NCBI RefSeq assembly: GCF_018709685.1
Contig: NZ_JABDHQ010000003.1
Coordinates: forward strand, 62,001-126,000
Length of the DNA: 64,000 nt
Direction: 5' to 3'
DNA from: Akkermansia muciniphila
GTDB taxonomy: Bacteria; Verrucomicrobiota; Verrucomicrobiia; Verrucomicrobiales; Akkermansiaceae
Shown: positions 8,118 through 17,261 of the stretch, one piece after another
Layout: every line of letters starts with the position of its first letter
Numbering within the stretch: position 1 is the stretch's first letter
Position numbers and translations under genes: made by a program
The notes under the pieces: model-generated
Databases searched by the model: none
Told to the model about the DNA's origin: nothing
What the model saw: only the letters and a program-made list of their open reading frames with translations

Positions 8118-9459
8118 ATGAAGAGGAAGCATGCCAAAGGCCGATATGGCAGCAAAGTCAAACTCACTGAAGTGAAGAAGAAAGGTCGCCCTTCAGTCTG
8201 GCGGCTCCGCTTTGTTGACAAGGACACGGGAGAATGGAAAGAGCGCACCTTTCGCGATTACGACGAAGCCCGGGCTCTCTACGATATGTATGACAAGGGG
8301 CATATCGACGATGCCCTGGCAATATTCAATATGGTTGCAGAGGGAGAATCCGTGGTCGAAATGTTCGTTATCCGCTTGTGGAGAAAATTTGGAAAGAACA
8401 ACAACCTTCTGCAACATACGCTTCAATATTTGTACCAGCATGAAGATCCGGAAGAGGTGAAGGCATTTGCAACTGATCCTCCTTTCGTGGTGGAAAGATG
8501 CTCTCACGGATACCAAAGAGCAGGAAATCAAGGATTTACTCGGATCACAATTAAGCGTCATTGCTGATCATGTTGACATTACTGCCCCGAAACCACCCCC
8601 GGCGGGTATATCTCTGGATGACGCCATGGCTCAGTATCGAAAGGAGAGGCAGCTGATGTTGGATCGGGGCCAATGCCAGCCGGCCCACCATAAGAACGTC
8701 CTTCATGAACTCGATAAATGGCAGCAAGGCTGGACCAACCGGGAGTTGTCATCAATCACCGCCGCCGAAATCAATGACAAACTGGATTCGTTCCGGTATC
8801 AGGGAAAGTCCCTCTCGAATACCAGCAAATACAGGTACCGCGGTACGCTGAATGCCTTTTTCCTCTGGGCCATTCAGCACGATCTGATTCAGAAAAACCC
8901 GGTCTCCTTGACCGTCGCTCCTTCCAGGGATCACATCTCCATCGGGATTCTTACCCCGGACGAATTCCGGAAATTGCTTGAGGCGGCATTAAAATATGAC
9001 CGCCCCATGCTTTCCCGTATTGTCCTACAGGGATTGTGCGGGCTAAGACGTTCAGAGGTTGTTCAATACAAGGACAAACCGGATGGACATGACGATATCT
9101 TTGTTTCGCGTGAGATCGCGAAGGGACCCAAGGGGAAAACGAAGGATCGTTACATACCCACCTCCCCGCAAATCAAGGCATGGCTGGCCGTAGGCGAATG
9201 GGAGCCAATGACCCGGGATGACGAACTCAGATATGGCTATCGCCTGGACCAGCTGGCAGCCAAAGCCGGCATCACGATACCAAAGAATGCGTTGCGACAC
9301 TCATTCGCTTCCTATCAGGCAGCTCTCCATCCCTTGCCGGATGTTGCCCGCTGGATGGGACATAGTGGAACGCAGATGACCGAATCCCACTACAGGCAGG
9401 GTGTTTCCCGTAAGGATGCTGAAGCATACCTTTCTATCATCCCGGATGCGGTTAGTTGA
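8118..9459 (+). pseudogene. int: Tyrosine-recombinase integrase split by a frameshift
   Basis: The N-terminal part (MKRKHAKGRYGSKVKL..., an Arg/Lys-rich arm-binding region) is in one frame and the core-binding and catalytic parts in the +1 frame. Coding sense moves between frames around 8478-8495, and total length is one base more than a multiple of three. The second part holds the active-site elements: Arg in GLCGLRRSEV, the ALRHSFASY box, WMGHSGTQM and the nucleophile Tyr in ESHYRQG. It probably catalysed insertion into the adjacent tRNA-Leu. One extra base makes it a likely pseudogene, a sequencing error or, less likely, programmed frameshifting. The start is the ATG about 95 bases inside the attachment end. 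Confidence 0.88.
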
Positions 9460-9504
9460 TCTTTGCCCCAGTCATTTTAGTCAGATAAACAATACTTTTT
9501 AATC

Positions 9505-10131
9505 ATGAAGGGGAGCATCAAGAGCCAGCTGAGGGAAAAAATATTTTCCGAGAAGGCAAAAGGAGAGATTATTACTTCTTCCGATTTTCTTGCGTTCTGG
9601 CCCAGGACAGCAGTAGATCAAGCGCTTTCTCGCATGGCAAGGGATGGCGAGCTCAAGCGTATCCTTCCAGGTATTTATGAGATCCTGGCGACCAACAAGA
9701 GATTTAATCTGCCTGTACCAACTGACCCGGAACAGGTAGCGAAAGCCTGGGCAAGGAAAAATGAAGCTCGTCTTTTACCTAATGGAATCCATGCCGCTAA
9801 CGCTTTGTGGCTTTCCGACCAAATGGCCGGGCGGTACGAGTATTTGACGGATCGACCTTCTGCAACGGTTCACGTAGGTGGATGGAAACTCCGCTTCAAG
9901 AAGACATCTCCGAAACTGATGCGCCTGTCGGGGAGTATTACGGGATTGGCCGTTCAAGCGTTGCGCTCGCTGGGCAGGAAGTCGATAGATCGTGATTTTG
10001 TTGTCACTCAATTAACCAAGCGGCTTTCCGATACGGAAAAGGAACAATTATCTCGTGATATGGATCTTGTTCCTGTATGGATGCGCCCCATTCTACAACA
10101 AGTCATAGCGCCCCCTGTCTCTCATGAGTGA
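9505..10131 (+). CDS. AbiEi-like antitoxin (DUF6088 family)
   Basis: A 208-residue protein with an N-terminal winged-helix-like segment (SSDFLAFWPRTAVDQALSRMARDGELKRILPGIYEI, about residues 25-60), followed by the FNLPVPTDPEQVAKAWARKN block and a GIHAANALWLSDQMAGRYEYLTD region typical of DUF6088/AbiEi proteins. In AbiE systems this partner represses the operon and neutralises the toxin. The next gene starts inside its end (ATG at 10124), the tight coupling usual for the pair. The ATG at 9505 gives a full-length family protein. Family assignment is strong; antitoxin role is inferred from pairing. Confidence 0.82.
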   Translation: MKGSIKSQLREKIFSEKAKGEIITSSDFLAFWPRTAVDQALSRMARDGELKRILPGIYEILATNKRFNLPVPTDPEQVAKAWARKNEARLLPNGIHAANALWLSDQMAGRYEYLTDRPSATVHVGGWKLRFKKTSPKLMRLSGSITGLAVQALRSLGRKSIDRDFVVTQLTKRLSDTEKEQLSRDMDLVPVWMRPILQQVIAPPVSHE

Positions 10132-11131
10132 TTTCCTTGGTCTCCCATCCGAAGATCGAATATTCCTGTGCCGCTACATTGGCGAGTAGCTAGGTATCAT
10201 TCCTTCTATTGTTGAAAAGGATTTCTGGGTATGCCGGGCTCTGAATATTCTTTTTCAGGAAGACTTCTTGAATCCTTATCTATGCTTCAAAGGCGGAACG
10301 TCCCTCTCCAAAGCGTACAAGATCATACGCCGTTTCTCTGAGGATATCGATGTTGCGTTATCTCCTTGTTTCTTCGCTGAACTGGGTGAAGAAGATAAGC
10401 CGGCAGCGTTTCAATCGGCCAGCCAGAGGGATGCTAAATTGCGTAAGATTCGCCCCCACTACCGGAGGATAATGGAGCATGTTCTCCAGCCTCTCATGGA
10501 GGAGAGGATGAAAGAAATGGGAATCAAGAATGTGCATATCGAGTTGGAAGATCTGTCCACGGCCCGTGATCCATTTGTCCTCTTAATCCATTATCCATCC
10601 TTGTTCGGACAGAATGAAAGCCTCTACATTCGTCCTTTTGTCAAAATCGAATTGAGCGGGAGAGCTCAGACGGAACCATCCGAAGCCAGGATGGTCGATT
10701 CTTACATTGGGGAAGGATTTCCGGAGTTTTCAGATTCGACTGAAGTACGAACGATTAGCCCTTTCCGAACATTCTGGGAGAAGTGTTTCATTCTCCATGA
10801 GAATAATACCCGTCCGCATGAAGGATGGAATATCAAGACCAGGCTGGCACGCCACTATTATGATGCGGCAGCCCTTATCCGAGCGGGATATGTTGATAAG
10901 GAGCTATTCTTCGATGTAAGGGACAAACGCAAGCTCTACCATTGGCAGACATGGGTCGATTACGATACATTGCTTCCCTCGGATTTGAAACTGATCCCGG
11001 ATGCTCTTGAATTGCGAGAAAAATGGCAAAGGGACTACGAACAGACTTCAGCCATGCTCTTTGATGAACCGGAGCCTTTTGATTCATTGATGAGCACGAT
11101 CAATGGCATCATGAATCAAGACATAGGATGA
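10124..11131 (+). pseudogene. AbiEii-type nucleotidyltransferase toxin with an internal amber stop
   Basis: The natural start is the ATG at 10124, overlapping the antitoxin gene. After MSDFLGLPSEDRIFLCRYIGE a TAG at 10187-10189 interrupts the frame, which then continues without further stops as LGIIPSIVEKDFWVCRALN. The conserved EKDFWVC, FKGGTSLSKAY (nucleotidyltransferase G-S motif), RFSEDIDVAL (D-x-D metal site) and TRLARHYYDAAAL motifs are all intact downstream. AbiEii enzymes are nucleotidyltransferases that block growth, some by modifying tRNA. Reinitiation at a TTG (10268) would lose EKDFWVC but keep the catalytic core, so activity is doubtful rather than excluded. Confidence 0.85.
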
Positions 11132-11140
11132 ATGTCCTAA

Positions 11141-11184
11141 TATGATTGATAAAATGTTTCCATATCCATTTTTTATCAATCATA
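11141..11184. repeat. 14-bp perfect inverted repeat between abiE and the kinase promoter
   Basis: TATGATTGATAAAA (11141-11154) and TTTTATCAATCATA (11171-11184) are exact inverted copies separated by 16 bases. The repeat lies ten bases after the AbiEii stop and ends one base before the TTGAAA box of the next promoter. It is AT-rich with no T-run after it, so an operator seems more likely than an intrinsic terminator. Confidence 0.7.
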
Positions 11185-11185
11185 A

Positions 11186-11249
11186 TTGAAAAATTTATCC
11201 CCTCCGCGTCATCTATATGTGACGGCTTATTACCTGCCGCCATGTACCC
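11186..11249 (+). promoter_or_regulatory. Shared promoter-leader element, copy A (before kinase gene)
   Basis: TTGAAA at 11186-11191, 17 bases, then TCATCTATAT at 11209. A short stem follows (GGC/GCC around ACGGC...GCCGC), with the TTACCTGCC block. The same order and spacing occur at 22174 and 41348, including a C-rich spacer and the CGTCAT junction. An ATG-TAC-CCA-TGA mini-frame at 11242 has a stop that overlaps the kinase start codon at 11250. Confidence 0.6.
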
Positions 11250-12476
11250 ATGACTCCATTCTATGCACTCCGCCATCAAGTAAGGCGGCTGGATGAAACG
11301 CTTTGCGGCAATGGCGGGAAGTACTCGACCGGGGATGTTCTGTTCTCAGACCGTGGGAAGCGAATCGTTCTGGGAAAACCCATTGCGGGAGGAGGTGAAG
11401 GTTCCGTCTTCACTGCCCATGCCGTATCGGCATCACCACTCGTTGCCAAGCTCTACCATCCAACGAAACGGATGCGTTGGCGTGAGCAGAAGCTTAGGCT
11501 GATGTGTTCCCGCCCCATTCGTTCCCCGTGCGTGGCGTGGCCGCGCGAGATCCTGTACGACGAACTGAAGCGCTTTGTCGGCGTGCTGATGTCCCGGGTG
11601 GACGGTGTTCCGCTCGGGGCGTTTGCGTTTCATGCGGAGCTGCTGAAGAAACAGTACCCTTCATGGAACCGTTACGATCTGACCAGGCTGTGCCTGAACT
11701 TGTCGGCATCCGTCCATACGCTGCACCGTTGCGGTGTCGTCCTAGGCGATCTGCATCCCGGCAATGTGATGGTTTCTTCTGATGGCTCAGCTTGTTGGGT
11801 AGACGTCGATAGTTTCCAAATCGAAGACTATCCCTGTTCCGTCGGCACGGAACGGTTCCGGGCACCGGAACTTCACGGCAACTTCGGAGACTTCCTCCGC
11901 ACCCGCAGCCACGATGCCTACGCCCTGTCCGTCCTGCTCTTCATGACGCTGACGCTCGGCCTGTCTCCCTTCGCCCGGCAAGGGGGAGAAGGAGACATGC
12001 GGGAAGCCGCCGGAAAGGGCATACTGCCATATCCGTTTGCTTCGTACAGACCGCCAGCGGGATTCTACCCGCCCGATACCCCCGGATGCTATGTCTGGTC
12101 GTATCTCCCCCGCAAGCTCCGCGATGCTCTCGGTCACAATCTTACCTGTATCCAGCATCGCGATTTGCGTCCACGCGCCATGCCGGGGTATCTGGCGCGT
12201 TGTTTGCTGCAATACCTCAGGGATATGGAGCCGGGAGGCGGAAGGGGTCATCCCATGTACCGGGATCTTCTGTACGACCGTCCCTGCCCACCCCGAAGTC
12301 TGCTGGTACAGATGACACCCAACATCTGTACGGACTGCGGGATTCTCTTCCGGGAGGCTTCTGACGATGTCGCACGGCGTTTACGGCAATCTCATACCCG
12401 CCCCCTGTGCAGGCTCTGCATACGGCGTCGTAGCGCATTGAATCAGGCAACCCGGAATCCAACCACCAACCATTAA
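11250..12476 (+). CDS. Protein kinase-like protein with C-terminal zinc ribbon (TerY-P type)
   Basis: The protein is 408 residues. Its N-terminal lobe has a Gly-rich loop, KPIAGGGEGSVF (about 42-54), and LVAKLYHP, whose Lys should bind ATP. The catalytic loop reads GDLHPGNVMV (about 166-175) where ordinary kinases have HRD-x-K-x-x-N, and the metal site reads VDVDSFQI in place of DFG. This divergent form is typical of kinases paired with TerY-like von Willebrand A proteins. The C-terminus has C-x2-C (CTDCG) and C-x2-C (CRLC) pairs, a probable zinc ribbon. The vWA gene follows after 12 bases, so the two form one operon; no PP2C phosphatase, the usual third member, is present. Its promoter and mini-frame are described separately. 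Confidence 0.8.
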   Translation: MTPFYALRHQVRRLDETLCGNGGKYSTGDVLFSDRGKRIVLGKPIAGGGEGSVFTAHAVSASPLVAKLYHPTKRMRWREQKLRLMCSRPIRSPCVAWPREILYDELKRFVGVLMSRVDGVPLGAFAFHAELLKKQYPSWNRYDLTRLCLNLSASVHTLHRCGVVLGDLHPGNVMVSSDGSACWVDVDSFQIEDYPCSVGTERFRAPELHGNFGDFLRTRSHDAYALSVLLFMTLTLGLSPFARQGGEGDMREAAGKGILPYPFASYRPPAGFYPPDTPGCYVWSYLPRKLRDALGHNLTCIQHRDLRPRAMPGYLARCLLQYLRDMEPGGGRGHPMYRDLLYDRPCPPRSLLVQMTPNICTDCGILFREASDDVARRLRQSHTRPLCRLCIRRRSALNQATRNPTTNH

Positions 12477-12488
12477 CTTGAATAAACC

Positions 12489-13283
12489 ATGTCTATATCA
12501 TCATCGACACAACCAAACAAACAGGAACAGCTCGCCGCCATGCGCGAGTTCGGCAACAACGCCAACGCCCGGCTTCCTGTTCTCTTTCTGCTGGATGCCA
12601 GCAGCAGTATGAACGGCATTATCCGGGGCGACAACCAACACATCCTCCGTCAGGAGCACTCCGACGGGATCAACTGGAATATCGTCACGGGAGACAATAT
12701 CGTCACCCGGATGGACGAGCTCAACGTCGGGCTTCAGCGGTTCGTCAGCGACATTCTCGCCGATCCTCTGGCGAAGCTGGCCGCCGATGTAGCAGTGATG
12801 ACTTTCGCCCGGACGGTAGCAACAGTAAAGGAGTTCGGTCCGATCCGGGAATCTGACTCAGAGCTGAAAATCACCACATCCCAGGAAAACGAAACGCTCC
12901 TTGGTGAAGCCGTTGAATTGGCTCTATCTGAACTCGACAGCCGCAAGCGTACCTACCGGGCACACGGGGTGGAATTCTACCAGCCCTGGCTTGTCGTGAT
13001 GACGGACGGGGTTCCGACCAGCGCCCGGCACCGGGAGCTGGAGGGACGATTGAAGGATCTCTCAACTTCCCGCAAACTCAGTGTGTTCGTTTTCGGTATT
13101 GGCCGCGCTGACCTGTCGGAGCTTTCCTGCATCAGCCCGGGACGCCCGCCTATGCATGTCAATGAGCAGAAGTTCCCGGAACTGTTCGCATGGCTGAGCC
13201 GGAGTGTCCGCATGGTCAGTATGTCCGTACCGGGCGACGGGGTATCGTTGACTCCTCCCCCGGAGGATGTGTGGCAGGTGTAG
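12489..13283 (+). CDS. TerY-like von Willebrand factor A domain protein
   Basis: A 264-residue cytosolic vWA domain. LPVLFLLDASSSMNG gives the DxSxS metal-ion (MIDAS) motif at about residues 35-39, a Thr/Leu segment around ENETLLGEAVELAL supplies the middle ligand, and VVMTDGVPTS the distal TDG motif. The core folds as alternating strands and helices (VAVMTFARTV, LSVFVFGIGRA). In TerY-P systems such proteins act with a kinase and a phosphatase in stress or anti-phage signalling. It follows the kinase gene by 12 bases. A 30-residue insert between the MIDAS loop and the first helix (GDNQHILRQEHSDGINW) is longer than in classical TerY. Confidence 0.82.
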   Translation: MSISSSTQPNKQEQLAAMREFGNNANARLPVLFLLDASSSMNGIIRGDNQHILRQEHSDGINWNIVTGDNIVTRMDELNVGLQRFVSDILADPLAKLAADVAVMTFARTVATVKEFGPIRESDSELKITTSQENETLLGEAVELALSELDSRKRTYRAHGVEFYQPWLVVMTDGVPTSARHRELEGRLKDLSTSRKLSVFVFGIGRADLSELSCISPGRPPMHVNEQKFPELFAWLSRSVRMVSMSVPGDGVSLTPPPEDVWQV

Positions 13284-13299
13284 GACTGGCAACATCAGG

Positions 13300-13327
13300 A
13301 AGTCTCTCTTATGAGGGGCTTTCTTTT
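13300..13327 (+). terminator. Terminator after the kinase-vWA operon
   Basis: AAGTCTCTC-TTAT-GAGGGGCTT forms a 9-bp stem with two G-U pairs and a four-base loop, followed by TCTTTT. It ends the kinase-vWA transcript. The rest of 13284-13575 holds no gene that I can support. Confidence 0.65.
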
Positions 13328-13575
13328 AGATAGCCCACAACATGAATGGTGTTATCTCCACTATTTCAAGTTTATGCGTTTTCCTAAAATAGCGGCTGTA
13401 GTTATTTCGAGAAATGTTCCCATGGGAGCGATGCCTTTTGATGAAAGTCGTCGGATGATGTGAGCTTTGAGCTTTGCATGCATGCCGGTTTTGCTATGCT
13501 CCATTGGGCTTGTTGTTCCAGAATGACTGCCGTTATTCGGGTTGCAATATGGATTGATCGAAAAGAAGACAAGGT

Positions 13576-14640
13576 ATGACCCATCTGCCGACAGAAGACG
13601 AAACCCCGGTTCCCGGAGAGCTGTTATTGTATACTTCTCCGGATGGCAACATCCGTCTGGATCTTCGCATCCATGATGAGACATTGTGGATGACCCAGCA
13701 GATGATGGCCGAACTGTTTCAGACATCCGTGCAAAACATCATCATGCACGTGAAGAATATCTACGAAGATGCTGAGCTTGAAAGGGAAGGAACTTGTAAG
13801 GATTTCTTACAAGTTCGTCAGGAGGGTATGCGTCAGGTTAGACGTTCCATCACGTTTTACAACCTTGATATGATCATTTCCGTCGGTTACCGGGTGAATA
13901 GCATACGGGGCACTCAATTTCGCATATGGGCGACCCAGCGCCTGAAGGAATACATGATCAAGGGATTTGTCATTGATGACGAACGCTTGAAGAACCCGCC
14001 GATTCCCGGAACGACACCGTTGCCGGACTATTTTGATGAATTGCTCGAGCGTATTCGGGACATTCGTGCCAGCGAACGGCGCATGTACCTGCGCATCAAG
14101 GATGTTTTTGCCATGGCGGCTGACTATATGCCGTCCGGAAAGAAAACGACGGAGTTTTTCAGCTCGATTCAGAACAAACTGCACTATGCCATTACCGGAC
14201 ACAGTGCTGCGGAATTGATGATGATGCGGGCAGACGCATCAGCGCCCAACATGGGGTTGACCAGCTGGGTTGGAGACCGAATCCATGCCAGTGATATCAC
14301 TGTTGCAAAGAACTACCTTAACGAGGAAGAAATCAGCGATTTCAATCGTTTGACCTCCCTGTGTCTGGACTTTGTCGAGGATCAGGCAAAGAACCGCCGT
14401 GAGATATTTCTGCATGAGTGGGAAGACAAGCTTAACGAACTGCTTCGTCTCATGGGAAGGCGTGTACTAAAAGGCAAGGGAAACCGGTCAATGAAACAGG
14501 CTCGGGAACATGTCCGGGAACAATACCGCTTCTATGAAGAACACCGCAGGTTATTGGCCGAACACCAGGCGGAACAGGACTATGTGAAAGAACTGGAGCA
14601 GGATATCAAAAAGCTGGAGAACAGGAAGGGCCGCAAGTAA
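13576..14640 (+). CDS. rhuM: RhuM-family protein
   Basis: A 354-residue protein of the RhuM virulence-protein family. LYTSPDGNIRLDLRIHDETLWMTQQMMAELFQTSVQNI is the conserved N-terminal DNA-binding-like block, followed by FYNLDMIISVGYRVNSIRGTQFRIWATQRLKEYMIKGF, the most conserved part of the family. The C-terminal third is helical and ends in a charged coiled coil (EQDYVKELEQDIKKLENRKGRK). RhuM proteins are common in genomic islands and defence regions, but their activity is unknown. It stands alone between a terminator and a convergent kinase gene only 17 bases away. The long open frame and family length (about 330-360) support an intact gene. Confidence 0.88.
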   Translation: MTHLPTEDETPVPGELLLYTSPDGNIRLDLRIHDETLWMTQQMMAELFQTSVQNIIMHVKNIYEDAELEREGTCKDFLQVRQEGMRQVRRSITFYNLDMIISVGYRVNSIRGTQFRIWATQRLKEYMIKGFVIDDERLKNPPIPGTTPLPDYFDELLERIRDIRASERRMYLRIKDVFAMAADYMPSGKKTTEFFSSIQNKLHYAITGHSAAELMMMRADASAPNMGLTSWVGDRIHASDITVAKNYLNEEEISDFNRLTSLCLDFVEDQAKNRREIFLHEWEDKLNELLRLMGRRVLKGKGNRSMKQAREHVREQYRFYEEHRRLLAEHQAEQDYVKELEQDIKKLENRKGRK

Positions 14641-14657
14641 TTTTCAATTCCAGGCTG

Positions 14658-16826
14658 TTAAAAACTTTTGGAAGCATGACGAATCTTTCGCCAAAGGTAA
14701 TTGTTGGCATCCTGCTCCCATCCTTTAAGCCCTTTTGTAGGCCGGTTGACAAGGGCAGAAAGTTCATTTGCAAAGTTGCCTATCCAACCGACTTCGTTGG
14801 CAGGAACAAGTGTTTTGACGCGATCAAATGAGTTGAAATAATCTCCTGCCTTTTCACGGTAATTCTGCTCCATTTCAGCGATCCGGTCATATTCCTTATC
14901 CAGCGCCTTCCCTTCTTGTTCCAGTTGTCGGATTTCGTTTCCCTCAGACCATTCTCGTAATTCCTGACGGGTCTTGAATGAAGAAATTATGTTGTCCACC
15001 TTCTCGAAAAAAAGTTTCTTCTTATCAATTTGCTCTGCTGCTTGTTGAATGATTTTCTGTTTAGATTGTCCTATCTCGCCGAGAATAGCATCTATTTCAT
15101 ACTTTTCACGAGCCTGCCATTCTTCCGTTACAATCGGTTGATCATAATAGTTCTTGCCTATTTCATAGGCATAATCTCTGATTTCCTTCTCTGATGTCTT
15201 TAGGTAATCACTGACAGAGTCCTCCAGTTTATTTAGATTGGTGCGTTCCATGAGCAATTTCCGCTTTTCATGTGATGCGATTTCTTGCACAAACTCTTTT
15301 TCCCGGATGGAGGTAGAAGGGTAAAGTTCCTGCCATTGGGCTGTTTTTGCAATCATGTCACTCAGGCTGTTAGCGACATGTTGCCATGAGTCCCGGCAAG
15401 ATTTCAGTAGAACGGAGTCATACCATACGGGAGAATAATATTTTCGCTGGCTATCGACGATCACTTCTTCCATGATACACGGAGGAAACTTCAATTGGTC
15501 AATATATTGCTTTCTTGTCGCAACCTCTTGTCGAATAAACTCTTTGAATTTCTTATCGTCCTGCGATGCCTTATTGATTTGGCCTCTAAGCCTTTTTTCT
15601 TGTTCCTCCCATTGGAAATAATCCAGCACCTTGGGTAATATTGCTGAAGCGTCCTTGCTTAATGGAGGAATACCCATGGCAGGGCTTTTTATTTTCTGGA
15701 CAGAAGAATCTGATGTTCCTTGATCAATTTCAGGCGTGGAAGGTGGAGTAGATGGTATGCCGTTACCTCCTGTTTTTTCTGACACAAGTTGATCAGGAGG
15801 CTCGGCCTTATCGGCGGATAATCGGTTTACCGTCCATATTCCGAGTATGATGATAACCACCAGTAAACCGAGGGAAGCAACGATCAGAGTATTTTCCCGT
15901 GAATTTCCTTTGTGTAGCTTTTCTGGTTTCCCCTGTTGCAGCCATTCCTTCCACTGTCCGGCTGTCTGGCAACGCTCTTCAGGACTGAGCCGCAGGTTCC
16001 TGTCAATGGATGCCAGCAATTCCCGGGGCCATGGCTGGGAAAGAGCCATGCCCGAGAGCGGGGCGACATCATCCCGCATCAGCCTCCTGTCGGCCGGTTC
16101 GACGGAAATTCCTGAGATCAACTCGTACCAGGTAGCGGCCAATGCATAGAAATCCGTCCATGGGCCGATTGCTCCTTTCCCGGTGATTTGTTCCGGGGAG
16201 GCATAGGCATACGAGAACTCTCCCTGAGTAATCGTACAGGTCACTTCCGGCTTGTTGAGCGCCGCCCCGAAGTCGATCAGCACAGGCAACCCCCGTTCAT
16301 CAAAGAGGATGTTGCCGGGCTTGATGTCGCGATGATAAATCCCCTTGCCATGCAGATAGTCCAGCCCATCCCGCAGGAGCAGAAGCCACTCGGCGGCTTG
16401 CTTCGGGGTGATCGTGCTCTTCCCGGAAACGGCTTCGTCCATGCGTTCCCGCAGCGAACCGCCCTCCAGCCACGGCATCACATAGAAGATGCTGCCATGG
16501 GACTCGAAGACATCGTAGACCCGGACGATGCGTTCATGGTTCAGGGAAGCCAGCGTCTGCGCTTCCTTGCGGAGTGAATCCATGGCCGTCCGGTAAGCCT
16601 GCCGGGACGTATGAGGCAACGGGATGATCTCTCCCGTATTCGAATCCCGGCTGCACAATCCCAGAGGAAAGCATTCCTTGAGAACAATGTTGCGCCTGAG
16701 CTGGCTGTCCCAGGCGATGTAGGTGATGCCGAAGCCTCCCTGGGCCAGCGCCTTGAGCAACTTGTAATTGCCCAGCAGAGATCCCGGAGGCAATGAGAAG
16801 CCGGAGGCGTCCATACAATCAGGCAA
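14658..16826 (-). CDS. Transmembrane Ser/Thr protein kinase
   Basis: Residues about 20-295 are a canonical Hanks-type kinase: AQGGFGITYIAW loop, VLKE Lys at 50, HRDIKPGN (165-172), DFG (185-187) and SPE (210-212). One membrane helix (about 313-335, TLIVASLGLLVVIIILGIW) follows, then a 385-residue exported part rich in Lys/Glu/Gln coiled coil. All catalytic residues are present, so it should be active: cytoplasmic kinase, extracytoplasmic sensor. Its ATG overlaps the stop of the HTH gene upstream by eight bases, so the pair is translationally coupled. It diverges from the membrane-protein cluster starting at 17306, suggesting common control or shared function. Confidence 0.9.
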   Translation of the reverse strand: MPDCMDASGFSLPPGSLLGNYKLLKALAQGGFGITYIAWDSQLRRNIVLKECFPLGLCSRDSNTGEIIPLPHTSRQAYRTAMDSLRKEAQTLASLNHERIVRVYDVFESHGSIFYVMPWLEGGSLRERMDEAVSGKSTITPKQAAEWLLLLRDGLDYLHGKGIYHRDIKPGNILFDERGLPVLIDFGAALNKPEVTCTITQGEFSYAYASPEQITGKGAIGPWTDFYALAATWYELISGISVEPADRRLMRDDVAPLSGMALSQPWPRELLASIDRNLRLSPEERCQTAGQWKEWLQQGKPEKLHKGNSRENTLIVASLGLLVVIIILGIWTVNRLSADKAEPPDQLVSEKTGGNGIPSTPPSTPEIDQGTSDSSVQKIKSPAMGIPPLSKDASAILPKVLDYFQWEEQEKRLRGQINKASQDDKKFKEFIRQEVATRKQYIDQLKFPPCIMEEVIVDSQRKYYSPVWYDSVLLKSCRDSWQHVANSLSDMIAKTAQWQELYPSTSIREKEFVQEIASHEKRKLLMERTNLNKLEDSVSDYLKTSEKEIRDYAYEIGKNYYDQPIVTEEWQAREKYEIDAILGEIGQSKQKIIQQAAEQIDKKKLFFEKVDNIISSFKTRQELREWSEGNEIRQLEQEGKALDKEYDRIAEMEQNYREKAGDYFNSFDRVKTLVPANEVGWIGNFANELSALVNRPTKGLKGWEQDANNYLWRKIRHASKSF

Positions 16827-17175
16827 GCGGGGGATTGCCGAGCCTCGGCACTTCGTCGGCCAGGAACTCTTTCAGGGTTTTTCCCTGGGCAAAGGCTTTT
16901 TTCTCAAGAACCTTGCGGGTATCCGGGTCGAGCTTCAGGGTAATCAGCGTCTCCTCTTCCACCTGCACCCGGCTCGGAAGGGTCAACGGGAGCTGCTTGA
17001 TGAGTTCCCGGATGATGTGTTCCTTGGCGGCGGGAATGGGCTTTTTCGCCATCCAGTTGCGGACGGTCGCTTCCGTCACGAAACATCGTTCGGCGAGCCA
17101 TGCGTAGTCGAAACCGTTGGCCTTGAGCCACAGCTTGACATTCATTTTCAGCTCATCCTGATTCACTCCCGCCAT
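16819..17175 (-). CDS. Small HTH DNA-binding protein coupled to the kinase
   Basis: The protein starts MAGVNQDELKMNVKLWLKAN. A helix-turn-helix follows (YAWLAERCFVTEATVRNWMAKKPIPAAKE, about residues 21-50), and a C-terminal segment (VEEETLITLKLDPDTRKVLEKKAFAQGKTLKEFLADEV) resembles a ribbon-helix-helix-type dimerisation unit. It probably regulates the divergent intergenic region and so controls both the kinase and the zinc-ribbon cluster. The stop overlaps the kinase start by eight bases. The frame is open to an ATG at 17211 and internal ATGs follow; I chose 17175 because the conserved part begins there. The exact start is uncertain. Confidence 0.75.
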   Translation of the reverse strand: MAGVNQDELKMNVKLWLKANGFDYAWLAERCFVTEATVRNWMAKKPIPAAKEHIIRELIKQLPLTLPSRVQVEEETLITLKLDPDTRKVLEKKAFAQGKTLKEFLADEVPRLGNPPLA

Positions 17176-17261
17176 GTTTCGGAATGTAGCACTATCGCTC
17201 AGGAATGGCAATACGGTTATATAACATCCCTATTTTTGAGATTAAAATGAGATTTTCAGGT

